A stretch of DNA of 64,000 nucleotides from Hoeflea marina (GCF_003182275.1 NZ_QGTR01000004.1:301811-365810), one strand, 5' to 3'. Counted from the stretch's first letter, positions 33,895 through 42,853 are shown. Numbers and translations: made by a program. The notes: a model not told the origin generated them from the sequence alone.

Positions 33895-34718
33895 CAGTGC
33901 GACACTCCCAGATAGGCGTCGATGACGTCCTGGTTGGCCTTGACCTCGCCGGGCGTGCCGTCGCCGATCTTGCGGCCGTAATCGAGCACCACGACACGGT
34001 CGGAAATGTCCATCACCACGCCCATGTCGTGCTCGATCAGCGCGATCGTCGTGCCCATCTGGCTGTTCACGTCGAGGATGAAGCGGCTCATGTCCTCCTT
34101 CTCCTCCAGGTTCATTCCCGCCATCGGCTCGTCGAGCAGTAGCAGGTCGGGCTCCATCGCCAGCGCCCGGCCCAGCTCGACGCGCTTCTGCAGCCCGTAG
34201 GGCAGCTTGCCCACCGGCGTCTTGCGGATGGCCTGGATCTCGAGAAAGTCGATGATCTCCTCGACCTTCAGCCTGTGCGCGATCTCCTCGTTGCGTGCCG
34301 GCCCCACATGCAGCATCTGCCAGAAAAAATTGGTGTTCATCTTCAGCGTGCGGCCCGACATGATGTTGTCGAGCGTCGACATGCCCTTGAACAGCGCCAC
34401 GTTCTGGAAGGTGCGGGCGATGCCCGACAGCGCCGCTTCGTGCGGCTGCATGCGCGAGCGCGCCTGGCCGCGGAAGGTGATGGTGCCCTGCTGCGGGTGG
34501 TAGAAGCCGTTGATGACGTTGAGCATCGAGGTCTTGCCGGCGCCATTGGGGCCGATGATGGCGCGGATCTCGCCCTTGCGGATGTCGAAGGAGATGTCGG
34601 TGATCGCCTTGACGCCGCCGAAGGACAGCGAGACGTTCTCGATGTTGAGCATGACGTCGCCGGGCTTGAGCCCGTCATCGGCGGCGTGCAGCTCGACATG
34701 CTGGATTCGCGCATTCAT
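33894..34718 (-). CDS. HAAT-type ABC transporter ATP-binding protein (LivG-like), system 1
   Basis: A 274-residue ATPase. Walker A is IIGPNGAGKTSMLNV, the signature region is LPYGLQKRVELGRAL, Walker B LLLLDEPMAGMNL and the H-loop ALIEHDMGVVM. An insert around MNTNFFWQMLHVGPARNEE is typical of LivG. Its start overlaps the ligase stop as ATGA and its stop overlaps the livH start, so translation is coupled throughout. Confidence 0.93.
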   Translation of the reverse strand: MNARIQHVELHAADDGLKPGDVMLNIENVSLSFGGVKAITDISFDIRKGEIRAIIGPNGAGKTSMLNVINGFYHPQQGTITFRGQARSRMQPHEAALSGIARTFQNVALFKGMSTLDNIMSGRTLKMNTNFFWQMLHVGPARNEEIAHRLKVEEIIDFLEIQAIRKTPVGKLPYGLQKRVELGRALAMEPDLLLLDEPMAGMNLEEKEDMSRFILDVNSQMGTTIALIEHDMGVVMDISDRVVVLDYGRKIGDGTPGEVKANQDVIDAYLGVSH

Positions 34719-36697
34719 TCCGCGGCCTCCCTGTGATCGGCAGCCGCGGGGAAGACCGGCACATCGACGATCCTCACCGTGGCCGATATCATGCCCTTGC
34801 GGCCGTCCTCGAACGTGACTTCGGTCTCGACATATTTCTCGCTCGAGCCGTCATAGAGCGCCGCAATCAGCGGCGCGTAGCGCTCGTCGATGAAGCTGCG
34901 GCGGACCTTCTGCGTCCGCGTCAGTTCGCCGTCGTCGGCGTCGAGTTCCTTGTGCAGCACCAGAAACCGCTTGATCTGCGCGCCGGCCATCATCGGCTCG
35001 GCGGCGAGGTCGCGGTTGGTCTGCTCGACATGGCCGCGCATCATCTCGTAGACCTGCGGCAGGCCGGCGAGTTCCTGGTAGGACCCGTAGGAGATGTTGT
35101 TGCGCTCGGCCCAGTTGCCCACCGCCGTCAGGTCGATGTTGAGCATCACCGCGCCGAAGTCGCGCTTGTCGCCGAAGGCCACGACCTCCTTGATGTTGGG
35201 AAAGAACTTGAGCTTGTTCTCGATGTATTTCGGTGCAAACAGCGCCCCCGAGTTGAGCTTGCCCACGTCCTTGGCGCGGTCGATGATCTTGAGGTGCCCC
35301 TGGGCGTCGAAGATGCCGGCGTCGCCGGTCATCACGAAGCCGTCCGGGGTCAGCGTCTCGGCCGTCTTTTCGGCGGCGTTGTAATAGCCCACGAACATGC
35401 CCGGCGAGCGGAACTGCACCTCGCCGCTCTCGGCGATGCGGATCTCGACGTCGGGGGCGGCAGGCCCCACCGTGTCGGGGCGGACCTCGCCGTCCTTCTG
35501 GCAGGTCACATAGAGGAACGCCTCGGTCTGGCCGTAGAGCTGCTTGAGGTTGATGCCGAGCGAGCGGAAGAACGAGAACAGATCCGGCCCGATCGCCTCG
35601 CCGGCGGTGTAGGCGACACGGATGCGGGTGAAGCCCAGCACGTTGCGCAGAGGCCCGTAGATGATCTTGTCGCCAAACCAGTAGGCGATCCGCCCGGACA
35701 ATGGCACCGGCCGGCCCTCGAGGATCTTCTCGCCATGCGCTTTGGCGACAGCGAGGAAATGGCGGAACAGCTTCTTCTTCAGGCCGCTTGCGTCCTCCAT
35801 GCGGATCATCACACTGGTGAGCAGCCCCTCGAACACCCGCGGCGGGGCGAAATAGAAGGTCGGGCCGATCTCGCGCAGGTTGAGCGGGACCGTGTCCGGG
35901 CTTTCCGGGCAGCTCATGCACAGGCCCGAGACATAGCCCTGGGCATAGTTGAGGTAATGGTCGCCGACCCAGGCCAGCGGCAGGTAGGCGAGCACCTCGT
36001 CATGCTCGTCGAGATGGTCGAAGCGGGCGGTGTCCTCGGCGGCCTTCACCGACCGCGCAGCCCCCAGCATCACGCCCTTGGAGCGCCCGGTGGTGCCGGA
36101 CGTGTAGAGGATGGCGGAGATTTCCGAGCCGTCGGAGGCGGCGATGCCCGCCTCCCAGTCGGAGACGGCCTTCGCGTCGGCACCAGCGGCGCGCCCTGAC
36201 TCGGCGACCGCCTCGTAGTCGTGCAGCTTGGCGAGATCATAGTCGCGCAGGCCGCGCGGTTCGTCGAAGATGATGTCGGTGAGGAGCGGGATGCGTTCGG
36301 CCATCGACTGGATCTTGTCGACCTGCTCCTGGTCCTGGACGATGGCGAAGCGGACGCCCGAATTGTCGAGCACATAGGCCATTTCCTCGGCCACCGCATC
36401 GGCATAGACCGGCACCGGAATGGCCTTCAGCGACTGCGCGGCGCAGAAGGCCCAGTAGAGGCGCGGCCGATTGGAGCCTGCAATGGCGATGCGGTCGCCC
36501 GGCCCCAGCCCCATGGCCTTGAGCCCCAGCGCCAGATTGCGAACCTCGACCATCTGCTCGGCCCAGTTCCAGGTCTGCCAGATGCCGTAGTCCTTGAACC
36601 GCATGGCCGGACGATCGGCGAAGCGCCGGGCGTTGAGCAGCAGATATTGCGGAAACGTGACCGGCTTGCCGCCGGACGTGATGCCTGTGGACTGCAT
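34715..36697 (-). CDS. AMP-dependent acyl-CoA ligase leading the transporter operon
   Basis: A 660-residue ANL-superfamily enzyme that activates a carboxylic acid to its CoA thioester. The A3 motif is ISAILYTSGTTGRSKGVMLG, A5 is INLKQLYGQTEAFLYV, A7/A8 FVMTGDAGIFDAQGHLKIID and the hinge RAKDVGKLNSGALFAPKYIE. The length and the C-terminal RFLVLHKELDADDGELTRTQ match long-chain-type (FadD15/bubblegum-like) ligases. ATG 36697 has GGAGGAG upstream; the frame is open to 36832 but passes the promoter. Its operon supplies a dedicated importer, so imported acid is presumably trapped as CoA ester, and the adjacent isovaleryl-CoA pathway suggests branched-chain acids (inference). Confidence 0.9.
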   Translation of the reverse strand: MQSTGITSGGKPVTFPQYLLLNARRFADRPAMRFKDYGIWQTWNWAEQMVEVRNLALGLKAMGLGPGDRIAIAGSNRPRLYWAFCAAQSLKAIPVPVYADAVAEEMAYVLDNSGVRFAIVQDQEQVDKIQSMAERIPLLTDIIFDEPRGLRDYDLAKLHDYEAVAESGRAAGADAKAVSDWEAGIAASDGSEISAILYTSGTTGRSKGVMLGAARSVKAAEDTARFDHLDEHDEVLAYLPLAWVGDHYLNYAQGYVSGLCMSCPESPDTVPLNLREIGPTFYFAPPRVFEGLLTSVMIRMEDASGLKKKLFRHFLAVAKAHGEKILEGRPVPLSGRIAYWFGDKIIYGPLRNVLGFTRIRVAYTAGEAIGPDLFSFFRSLGINLKQLYGQTEAFLYVTCQKDGEVRPDTVGPAAPDVEIRIAESGEVQFRSPGMFVGYYNAAEKTAETLTPDGFVMTGDAGIFDAQGHLKIIDRAKDVGKLNSGALFAPKYIENKLKFFPNIKEVVAFGDKRDFGAVMLNIDLTAVGNWAERNNISYGSYQELAGLPQVYEMMRGHVEQTNRDLAAEPMMAGAQIKRFLVLHKELDADDGELTRTQKVRRSFIDERYAPLIAALYDGSSEKYVETEVTFEDGRKGMISATVRIVDVPVFPAAADHREAAE

Positions 36698-36839
36698 CTC
36701 CTCCACTTCCTCCCCTGTCCGGGCGGCTTGGCGCCTGCCCGGCGGCGGATGATCCCGCCATTGGCCGCTCCCCGGCCTCGTCTCCGGAATTCGGCGGTCC
36801 CCACTCCCATAGGATCCGCGTCCAGTGCGCATCTGAATT

Positions 36840-36856
36840 AAATGAACGCTCGTTTA
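36840..36856 (-). promoter_or_regulatory. Second TetR-type operator, before the ligase-transporter operon
   Basis: AAATGAACG-CT-CGTTTA contains TGAACG and CGTTTA, matching as a dyad in five of six pairs, the general form of sites for TetR regulators of acyl-CoA metabolism. AAATGAAC is identical to the half-site at 29417 in front of tetR-ivd, so one TetR may control both operons. Confidence 0.58.
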
Positions 36857-37142
36857 GTTTATTCGCCTTTGCCGCCGTTGCAAGCGTTACTTTCGGCTTA
36901 GAAGCGCCTCACCCTGGAATCGCCGCCGATTGTGGCGGACAGTCAACCGGGAAGCGGTTCGTCTTTGGACCAATTACATTGGCCGCAATTTTGCCGACTG
37001 TTTTCGCAAGGACTGGAAAAGACCCCACAAATCGGATGATGAGTGAGAAAAGATCACGAGGCGGTGGAGAGACAGAACAGCGAAATTGCCGGTTGTGGAC
37101 GGCCCCAAGTCAGCCCCCTGTTCGTCGGGCGGGTCATATCTC
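36857..37142 (+). other. Intergenic region with no gene seen
   Basis: Between the ligase promoter region and the 3' end of the autotransporter gene I see AT-richer sequence but no convincing ORF, RNA gene or repeat. It may hold the upstream part of the ligase promoter and an unrecognised autotransporter terminator. Confidence 0.4.
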
Positions 37143-40100
37143 CTAAAAACTTGCCGCCAGGTGAGCCGAGACCTTGTGGTCCTGCAGGCCTTTGCCGAAT
37201 TCGCCGCTGTAGCCAAACGACAGGTCCATTCCGTTGGTGAAGCCGAAGGCCAGACCGGCCTCGACCAACGCCGTGTCCACGTCGATGGGGGTGCCGGAGA
37301 TGGCGAAGGCGTCGCTGCCGGAAGCAAAGCGCAGGGTCGATGACGGAGCCACATCGCCGAAGGCGTGGCGCCAGGCGAGCGACCCGGTCAGCGATGTGGT
37401 GAAGCCGTTGAAGGTTCCCAGGCCTGTCTCGCCCCTGAGGCCGAGCGTGGTGACGCCCGTGGTGTCGTTGCTGACCCGGCCGGTGAGCGCCGCCGCGCCG
37501 CCGGTCTCGGTGAATCCGTCCATGTGCTGGTTGACCAGGGCGAGGCCGGCGAAGGGCTCCAGCCGGGCGAACCGTGTGTCCAGCGTGTAGCCCGCCTCGC
37601 CGAAGATCTGGGCGGTGGCGGCGGAATAGCGGGCGCTCAGGCTGTCGCTGAAGGCGCCGACGATCACCTGTCGGCTGGTGGCGACGTCATGCCAGGCGTA
37701 GGTGGCGCCGAGCCGAAGGCCGAGCGGACCGGCCTGACGGCCGGCGTAGACACCGGCGTGATAGCTGTCGGCATCGCCGGAAGAGCCGCGGGCGTCGACG
37801 TTGAAGTGGTTCTTGCCATACCCGGCCAGCACACCGGCGCGCCAACCGCCGAAGACATCCGCGTCCATGCCGAGCAAGAAGCCGCTGCCGGCATGGTCCA
37901 GCCCGGCGGCATTGCCGCCGGTCCGGCCCCAGCCTCCGTAGGCCTGCCCCCAGGCAACCGCTCCCATGGCCGGGGCGTCGCCCTTGCCGTGGAAGGCGAT
38001 CAGCGGCCTGTCGCCCGGGCCGGGACCGCCGAAGGCGGCGCGGATGCGCGCGCCGATGACATCGCGGCCGATGCGGCTCTGCTGGAGCAGCAGCCCCCTG
38101 GCGGAGCCGTGGATCTCGCCGGACAGGGCGTCATAGGCAGCCTGCGCCTCGGCATTGGTGCCGAGCGCCAGGACAGCATCGAAGACACCGCCATTGCCTA
38201 CACTATCCAGTCCCGCGGCCGTCGCCGCCTGATTGGGTGTCGCGGCCACGCTGGCGAAGCTGCTCTGCGCGATCGTCATCTGGATGTCATTGGCGGTGTA
38301 GGTGAGCGACGGCGTCAGGAAGAGGGAGGCGAAGGTGACGGCGTCGAAGGTCCCTGTCACGCCGCCGGTGGCCGTCAGGATCGTGTAGGGGGTGGCCACG
38401 GCGTAGCCCGGATAGGGGATCACGGAGACGGTGCCGCCATTGATCGCCGCGGCTCCGGTCGCCGCGATCCGGTCGGAATTGCCGGCGCTGTCGATTTCGA
38501 CCTCATAGGTCGAACCAGCGGCAAAGCTGGCGTTGCCGGCGACAGTCAGCGTGCCGATGGAGTTGCCCGGCGCAACCGTGCCGCCCGAATTGGCCGTGAT
38601 CCCACCGATCGTTCCATTGCCGGCGAGACGGCCGCCGTCACCGATGGTGACGGCGCCGCCATAGGTCGTGTTCAACGAAAGCGTTCCGCCAAGGGCCGCT
38701 ATCGGGCCGGTGAAGCCTGCAAGATCGCCCGTCAGGCTGGTCGTGCCGGAATAGTGCTCAAGGGCGCCGGAACCGGTCAGGTCCACGTTGAAGACATAAT
38801 CGGTATCGGTGTGGTTGAAGACGAGCTTGGCGGTGCCGATGCCAAACGCCAGGGTTCCGGCGTTCAGGGTGCCGGCCGCCACGGCCGTGTCGCCGGCAGC
38901 GGCGCCTATGTTGATCGTTCCGGTCGCATCGGATTGTTCGGTGATCGTCACGGTGCCGGACCCGCCGCCGACATTGACCGTGCCGCCATCGGCAATCGTC
39001 AGGACGCCGGCGCCACCATTTCCGATTCCCAGCCCCGTGGTGCTGGTAAAGCGCGAATTCGCGCCGGTCACCACGACCGCGCCGGTGCTGTCGTGGTTAA
39101 AACCTATATATCCCGTAGCGGTCGTCACTGCTCCGCCGGCTGAAACCGTCAGCGCGCCATCGCTGAAGGAACTGTAACCTACGCCGAGAAACCCGCCGGT
39201 GGTCCAGCTCGAGCCCGTTCCGGTGACCGTGGCCGCACCTTTGCTGCCACCCTGCATGCCGACAAATGCGCTATCATCCGTCGAAATCGTTCCGCCATCG
39301 GCAATGCTCAGTGTGCCCGTACCGAACCAGCCGACGGCGAGGGCGTCATTGGTCCATGTCGAGCCCGCGCCGGTGATGGTGGCCGTACCAACGCCGGCGC
39401 TGCCATGCCCCAGATACGCGTTGGCGCTTGTCACCGCGCCACCCTCCGATACCGTCAACGTGCCGGTGCCGGCGCTGCCCTGCCCCAGATACGCGTTGGC
39501 GCTCGTCACCGCGCCACCCTCCGACACCGTCAACGTGCCGGTGCCGTAGCTGCCGACACGGAGACTTCCCGAATTCGTCCAGGTGCTGCCCGCGCCCGTC
39601 ACCGTGGCGATGCCGGTCGCGCCGGAATCGGCCCCCAGATAGCCGTCCACGTTGGAGACCGACCCGCCCTGCGAAACCGTCAGTTCGCCGGCACCAATGT
39701 CGCCGACAGTAAGCTTTAATGTATTCCTCCAGGTGCTGCCGGCGCCCGTCACCATGACCGTGCCGGTCGAGCCGAGAACACCCCCCACATAACTGTTGAA
39801 GCTCGAGACCGACCCGCCATCCGAAACCGTCAGTTCGCCAGCACCAATGTAGCCGACAGTAAGGTTTGTTCTATTCGTCCAGGTGCTGCCGGCGCCCGTC
39901 ACCATGACCGTGCCGGTCGAGTCGGCAGAATACCCCAGGTAACTATTGGAGCTCGAGAGCGAGCCGCCGGCCGAAATCGTCAGGCCGCCGGCCCCTGAAC
40001 TGGTGCCCACGAAAACGAGGCCTGGATCAAGCGGACTGGTGCCAAGCGTGCCTTCGGTGCCGTCGCCGCCCTCTCCCGTGCCGATCAGCGTCTGGTTGCC

Positions 40101-40271
40101 GATCACTTTGAGATCCGCCAAGGCGGAATGGGAGGCGGCAATCAGCAGGGCCGCGGAGACCAGCGCGGTGGCGGACAGCAGCATGGCGCGCCGCCGCGGA
40201 TGGGTGTTCGCCCGGCCGAACGGTCCCCGTTCGCCGTGGTCGCTCGGTTCGCCGATGAAAGAATGCCGCAT
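37143..40271 (-). CDS. Repeat-rich autotransporter adhesin (type Va secretion)
   Basis: About 1042 residues. An extended signal region (RRRAMLLSATALVSAALLIA, cleavage near SALA) starts at ATG 40271. The passenger, ~55-480, is built of 20-45-residue units of the form TVTGAGSTWTN-LxVGxxGxGxLTVSxGGxVxSxxxYLG, the T5SS/PEP-CTERM-associated repeat type, forming a beta-helix. Two adjacent units (GTGTLTVSEGGAVTSANAYL) are almost identical. A further beta-rich section (GTVAPGNSIGTLTVAGNASF) leads to the autotransporter linker, and residues ~770-1042 are the C-terminal beta-barrel, ending in Phe (HLAASF) as outer-membrane proteins do. It should display the passenger on the surface; the binding partner is unknown. 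The upstream AraC gene is a possible regulator. Confidence 0.92.
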   Translation of the reverse strand: MRHSFIGEPSDHGERGPFGRANTHPRRRAMLLSATALVSAALLIAASHSALADLKVIGNQTLIGTGEGGDGTEGTLGTSPLDPGLVFVGTSSGAGGLTISAGGSLSSSNSYLGYSADSTGTVMVTGAGSTWTNRTNLTVGYIGAGELTVSDGGSVSSFNSYVGGVLGSTGTVMVTGAGSTWRNTLKLTVGDIGAGELTVSQGGSVSNVDGYLGADSGATGIATVTGAGSTWTNSGSLRVGSYGTGTLTVSEGGAVTSANAYLGQGSAGTGTLTVSEGGAVTSANAYLGHGSAGVGTATITGAGSTWTNDALAVGWFGTGTLSIADGGTISTDDSAFVGMQGGSKGAATVTGTGSSWTTGGFLGVGYSSFSDGALTVSAGGAVTTATGYIGFNHDSTGAVVVTGANSRFTSTTGLGIGNGGAGVLTIADGGTVNVGGGSGTVTITEQSDATGTINIGAAAGDTAVAAGTLNAGTLAFGIGTAKLVFNHTDTDYVFNVDLTGSGALEHYSGTTSLTGDLAGFTGPIAALGGTLSLNTTYGGAVTIGDGGRLAGNGTIGGITANSGGTVAPGNSIGTLTVAGNASFAAGSTYEVEIDSAGNSDRIAATGAAAINGGTVSVIPYPGYAVATPYTILTATGGVTGTFDAVTFASLFLTPSLTYTANDIQMTIAQSSFASVAATPNQAATAAGLDSVGNGGVFDAVLALGTNAEAQAAYDALSGEIHGSARGLLLQQSRIGRDVIGARIRAAFGGPGPGDRPLIAFHGKGDAPAMGAVAWGQAYGGWGRTGGNAAGLDHAGSGFLLGMDADVFGGWRAGVLAGYGKNHFNVDARGSSGDADSYHAGVYAGRQAGPLGLRLGATYAWHDVATSRQVIVGAFSDSLSARYSAATAQIFGEAGYTLDTRFARLEPFAGLALVNQHMDGFTETGGAAALTGRVSNDTTGVTTLGLRGETGLGTFNGFTTSLTGSLAWRHAFGDVAPSSTLRFASGSDAFAISGTPIDVDTALVEAGLAFGFTNGMDLSFGYSGEFGKGLQDHKVSAHLAASF
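39394..39543 (-). repeat. 75-bp tandem duplication inside the autotransporter passenger
   Basis: Units 39394-39468 and 39469-39543 differ at only a few bases and keep frame, each coding one 25-residue beta-helix rung. The near identity marks a recent expansion by slippage or unequal recombination. Confidence 0.9.
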
Positions 40272-40483
40272 GTCGTTCTGTTCCCCGCGTCCGCGATCGG
40301 GGCCGCGGCCCCTGTTGAAATCAGCTGAGGACGCGACCGTCGCGGCTTTGGCCCCGAACGCAAAAGACGTCCGTGGCGGCTCCCTTTCGACAGACGTGCC
40401 CCATGCCGACACGCCGCGCTGTGTGGACAGCGTGACGGGTTCGGTCCGGTGCAACCTTGAGGAGGGTGGAGAGTGCGCGCTAT

Positions 40484-40518
40484 CCGATTTTGGCAAATCT
40501 CAAAAAATCGGCCGATTT
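40484..40518 (-). promoter_or_regulatory. Nested CCGATTT palindromes between the AraC and autotransporter genes
   Basis: CCGATTTT (40484-40491) pairs with AAAATCGG (40504-40511), and AAATCGGCCGATTT (40505-40518) is a perfect 14-bp palindrome sharing the same half-site. The structures are mutually exclusive as RNA. They lie 10 bases after the AraC stop and about 210 bases before the autotransporter start: either the AraC terminator or a three-half-site operator for the autotransporter. Confidence 0.5.
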
Positions 40519-40527
40519 ATCCGGCGC

Positions 40528-41442
40528 TTACGCGGTCCGTGTCGTGGAGGGGGACTCGCCGAAGAGGGCCTTGTAGTCCAGCGCGAAGCGGCCGAGATGC
40601 AGGAAGCCGAAGCGCATGGCAGCCTCGGTCACCGTGATCGACTGCGGCCCGGACTCGCGCAGCAGCTTGCGCGCGCCGTTGAGCCGGACACGCCGCAGAT
40701 ATTCGAGCGGCGTGAGACCGGCGTAGTCGAGGAAGGCATATTGCAGCGCGCGCCGGGAAACCCGCAGTTCCTGACAGATGTCGATGATGCTGGGCAGATG
40801 GTCTTCCGCGAGGCGCCCCTCGATGAAGGCGCTCGCCGCCCGGGCGATGCCCATGGCCCTGCGGCGGGTCGAGGCGGAGGGATCGCTCGCGCAGTTGAGC
40901 GGAACGGCGGTGGCGACCTGAAGCACCGTCTCGAACAGCGCCTTTTGCAGCACGCCCGCCGGCGGCGCCGCCTCGCCGGCGGCGAGGCGGAACCACTGGT
41001 CGATGGCCGCCCACAGGGCCGCCTTCCGGGGCGTTTGCAGCCAGGTGAGCTGCCGCGGCGCTGTTTCCCAACCATCGGGATCAAGGATCCGGGCGGCCCG
41101 CAGGAAATCATCCTGATTGAAGCTGACATAGGCGGTTTCGATGCCGCAGGGAACATGGACATCGAATTCGGTGTTTTCCGGCAGGAAGAACACCGACTGA
41201 TCGTCGGTCTCGAGAATCTCGGAGAAGCGAACGTTCGGGATACGCGACAGCGAGATGGTGCACAGGCCGGCGGGCATGATGCCCAGTTTCTGCACCGCCG
41301 CGTCTTGGCGCTCGCGCACGAGCCGCTCGGCCCCCAGCTCGAGAATGTCCACCTGCCCGACCCGGTCGCCGCTGGAGAGCTGGTGACAGTCCATCGGCAC
41401 CCAGGGCTGCAGGGCGGTCTGGTGCGCGGCGTCCCGGATCAC
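40528..41442 (-). CDS. AraC family transcriptional regulator
   Basis: A 304-residue regulator starting at GTG 41442 (ATG 41394 is an alternative). The N-terminal ~170 residues are a ligand-sensing domain (ISLSRIPNVRFSEILETDDQ, then SVFFLPENTEFDVHVPCG). The C-terminal HTH pair is IIDICQELRVSRRALQYAFL and VTEAAMRFGFLHLGRFALDY. YLRRVRLNGARKLLRESGP and the FGxxHLGRFAxDY form resemble EutR-like and FeaR-like regulators. The next gene downstream on the same strand is the autotransporter, its most likely target. Confidence 0.86.
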   Translation of the reverse strand: MIRDAAHQTALQPWVPMDCHQLSSGDRVGQVDILELGAERLVRERQDAAVQKLGIMPAGLCTISLSRIPNVRFSEILETDDQSVFFLPENTEFDVHVPCGIETAYVSFNQDDFLRAARILDPDGWETAPRQLTWLQTPRKAALWAAIDQWFRLAAGEAAPPAGVLQKALFETVLQVATAVPLNCASDPSASTRRRAMGIARAASAFIEGRLAEDHLPSIIDICQELRVSRRALQYAFLDYAGLTPLEYLRRVRLNGARKLLRESGPQSITVTEAAMRFGFLHLGRFALDYKALFGESPSTTRTA

Positions 41443-41712
41443 GCTCGAGCGGAGCCGCGGCCCATCCGGGCAGGCGCCGCCGCTGACGTCATGTTCGGCG
41501 TGTGGCTTGCCTGAAGTGTCCAGCGTCTTGGCTTCCTGTCGGACTTTCCATTCTCTTGGCGTGAGGAGCCAAGGCGTGTCCTACAGTAGGTTGTGTTTTC
41601 ACGCGCGTCAAAGCGGTCAGCCAGACGGTCTGCGTCCATGCAACACCTGTTTTGACATCTGTCCGTCCGCAACTGCATTTCGGCAAACAAGACAGCGCGC
41701 CGTACAACCCTA

Positions 41713-41810
41713 GAGCGCTTCCGCTTTTCATTGAATCGCAGAGGCGCTCTGAGTATTTGATTTGTCGCATTGTCCTACGACGAAGTGAAATTCACTTCGT
41801 CTGGAAATGC
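41713..41810 (-). repeat. Dispersed double-palindrome repeat, copy 2
   Basis: This is the best-kept copy: first stem GAGCGCTTCCGC / GCAGAGGCGCTC (one G-T-type mismatch pair) and second stem GACGAAGTGAA-A-TTCACTTCGTC, a perfect 11-bp dyad with one central base (41779-41801). It lies 29 bases after the DUF1611 gene stop. The rest of the ~400-base gap 41443-41839 shows no gene. Confidence 0.88.
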
Positions 41811-41839
41811 TCCAGCGGCGGAGCGCTGCGGGAAAAGCG

Positions 41840-42853
41840 TTAGCGATTCTGGCCAAATCCTTCCAGCCGGTCGACCAGATTGGTAACGCCGAAGCGGATC
41901 GGATCGGTGGCCGGCACGCCGAAATCGGCGGCGTAGCCGTCGAGCAGCACGCGTGCGTCCGATTCATTGAGCTTCTGGGTGTTGACCGCAATACCGGTGC
42001 ATTTGATCGCCGGATTGGTCAGCCTGCCGCAGGCGATGGTGAGATCGATGACTTCCTGGATCGACGGAAGCGGATGCGAGACCCCGCGCATCGTGGTTCG
42101 GGTCGGCTCGTGGCAGACGACGAAGGCATCGGGCTGGGCGCCGTGCAACAGGCCGAGCGAGACACCGGCGAAGCTCGGGTGGAACAGCGAGCCCTGCCCC
42201 TCGATCAGGTCCCAGTGCCCGGGATCGGCCGCCGGGCAGATCCACTCGACCGCGCCGGAGATGAAATCGGCGACCACCGCGTCGATGGAGACGCCCCGGC
42301 CGGAAATGAACACGCCGGTCTGGCCGGTGGCGCGGAAATCCGCGTCCCAGCCGCGCGCCCGCATCTCGCGTTCCAGCGCAAGGGCGGTGTATTTCTTGCC
42401 CGCCGAACAATCGGTGCCAACGGTCAGCAGCCTGAGACCCGGCCGCCTGGTACCCTTGCCGGTGGCAAAGCGCTGGTCGGAAAAGCGCACATCGTGGAGC
42501 CTGGCGCCGCTGCGCGCGGCAGCCTCGGCGATCTCGGGCACCGAGGACAGCCTCACATGCAGGCCGGTGGCCACATCGAGCCCGGCGTCGAGCGCCTCGA
42601 CAATCGGGGAGATCCAGTGCGGCGGCAGCACGCCGCCGGCATTGACGGCGCCAACCACCATGGTTTTCACACCCCGGGACTTCGCTTCCGCGATCGACAG
42701 GTCCGGGATTCCGGCATCGGCCTGGCAGCCCGGCAGCCGCAACTGGCCGATGCACCAGTCCGGCCGCCAGTCGACGATGCCCAGACCGGTCTTGGCGGCC
42801 AGCGCGTCGGGAACATCGCCGAGGAAGATCAGGTAGGGTGGATCGATGATCAT
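41840..42853 (-). CDS. DUF1611 / DgcN-type protein
   Basis: A 337-residue protein. A P-loop-like segment (LLTVGTDCSAGKKYTALALE) follows a conserved N-terminal domain (MIIDPPYLIFLGDVPDALAA; KTGLGIVDWRPDWCIGQLRL). Later signatures are FRATGQTGVFISGRGVSIDA and LIEGQGSLFHPSFAGVSLGL. These match DUF1611, which includes DgcN, shown in marine bacteria to work with the epimerase DgcA in D-glutamate use through N-acetylation. No dgcA-like gene is visible nearby, so the substrate assignment is tentative. CGGAG precedes ATG 42853; the frame stays open to 42934. Confidence 0.78.
   Translation of the reverse strand: MIIDPPYLIFLGDVPDALAAKTGLGIVDWRPDWCIGQLRLPGCQADAGIPDLSIAEAKSRGVKTMVVGAVNAGGVLPPHWISPIVEALDAGLDVATGLHVRLSSVPEIAEAAARSGARLHDVRFSDQRFATGKGTRRPGLRLLTVGTDCSAGKKYTALALEREMRARGWDADFRATGQTGVFISGRGVSIDAVVADFISGAVEWICPAADPGHWDLIEGQGSLFHPSFAGVSLGLLHGAQPDAFVVCHEPTRTTMRGVSHPLPSIQEVIDLTIACGRLTNPAIKCTGIAVNTQKLNESDARVLLDGYAADFGVPATDPIRFGVTNLVDRLEGFGQNR

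Noticed and set aside
31912-33915. A 667-residue open frame on the plus strand
   Set aside because: Antisense shadow of livM and livH, dominated by Asp, Gly, Arg and Gln; no motif, no ribosome binding site.
31718-33997. A 759-residue open frame on the minus strand
   Set aside because: It is an out-of-frame shadow of the livM and livH genes; its translation is Arg/Gly/Pro-rich without domains, as expected in GC-rich DNA.
36857-37142. Search for a tRNA or riboswitch in the long gap before the autotransporter 3' end
   Set aside because: No cloverleaf, TTCRA loop or known riboswitch core could be recognised by eye.
39394-39980. Possible CRISPR-like array of similar units
   Set aside because: Units code for beta-helix rungs in a continuous frame and are not separated by unique spacers of constant length.
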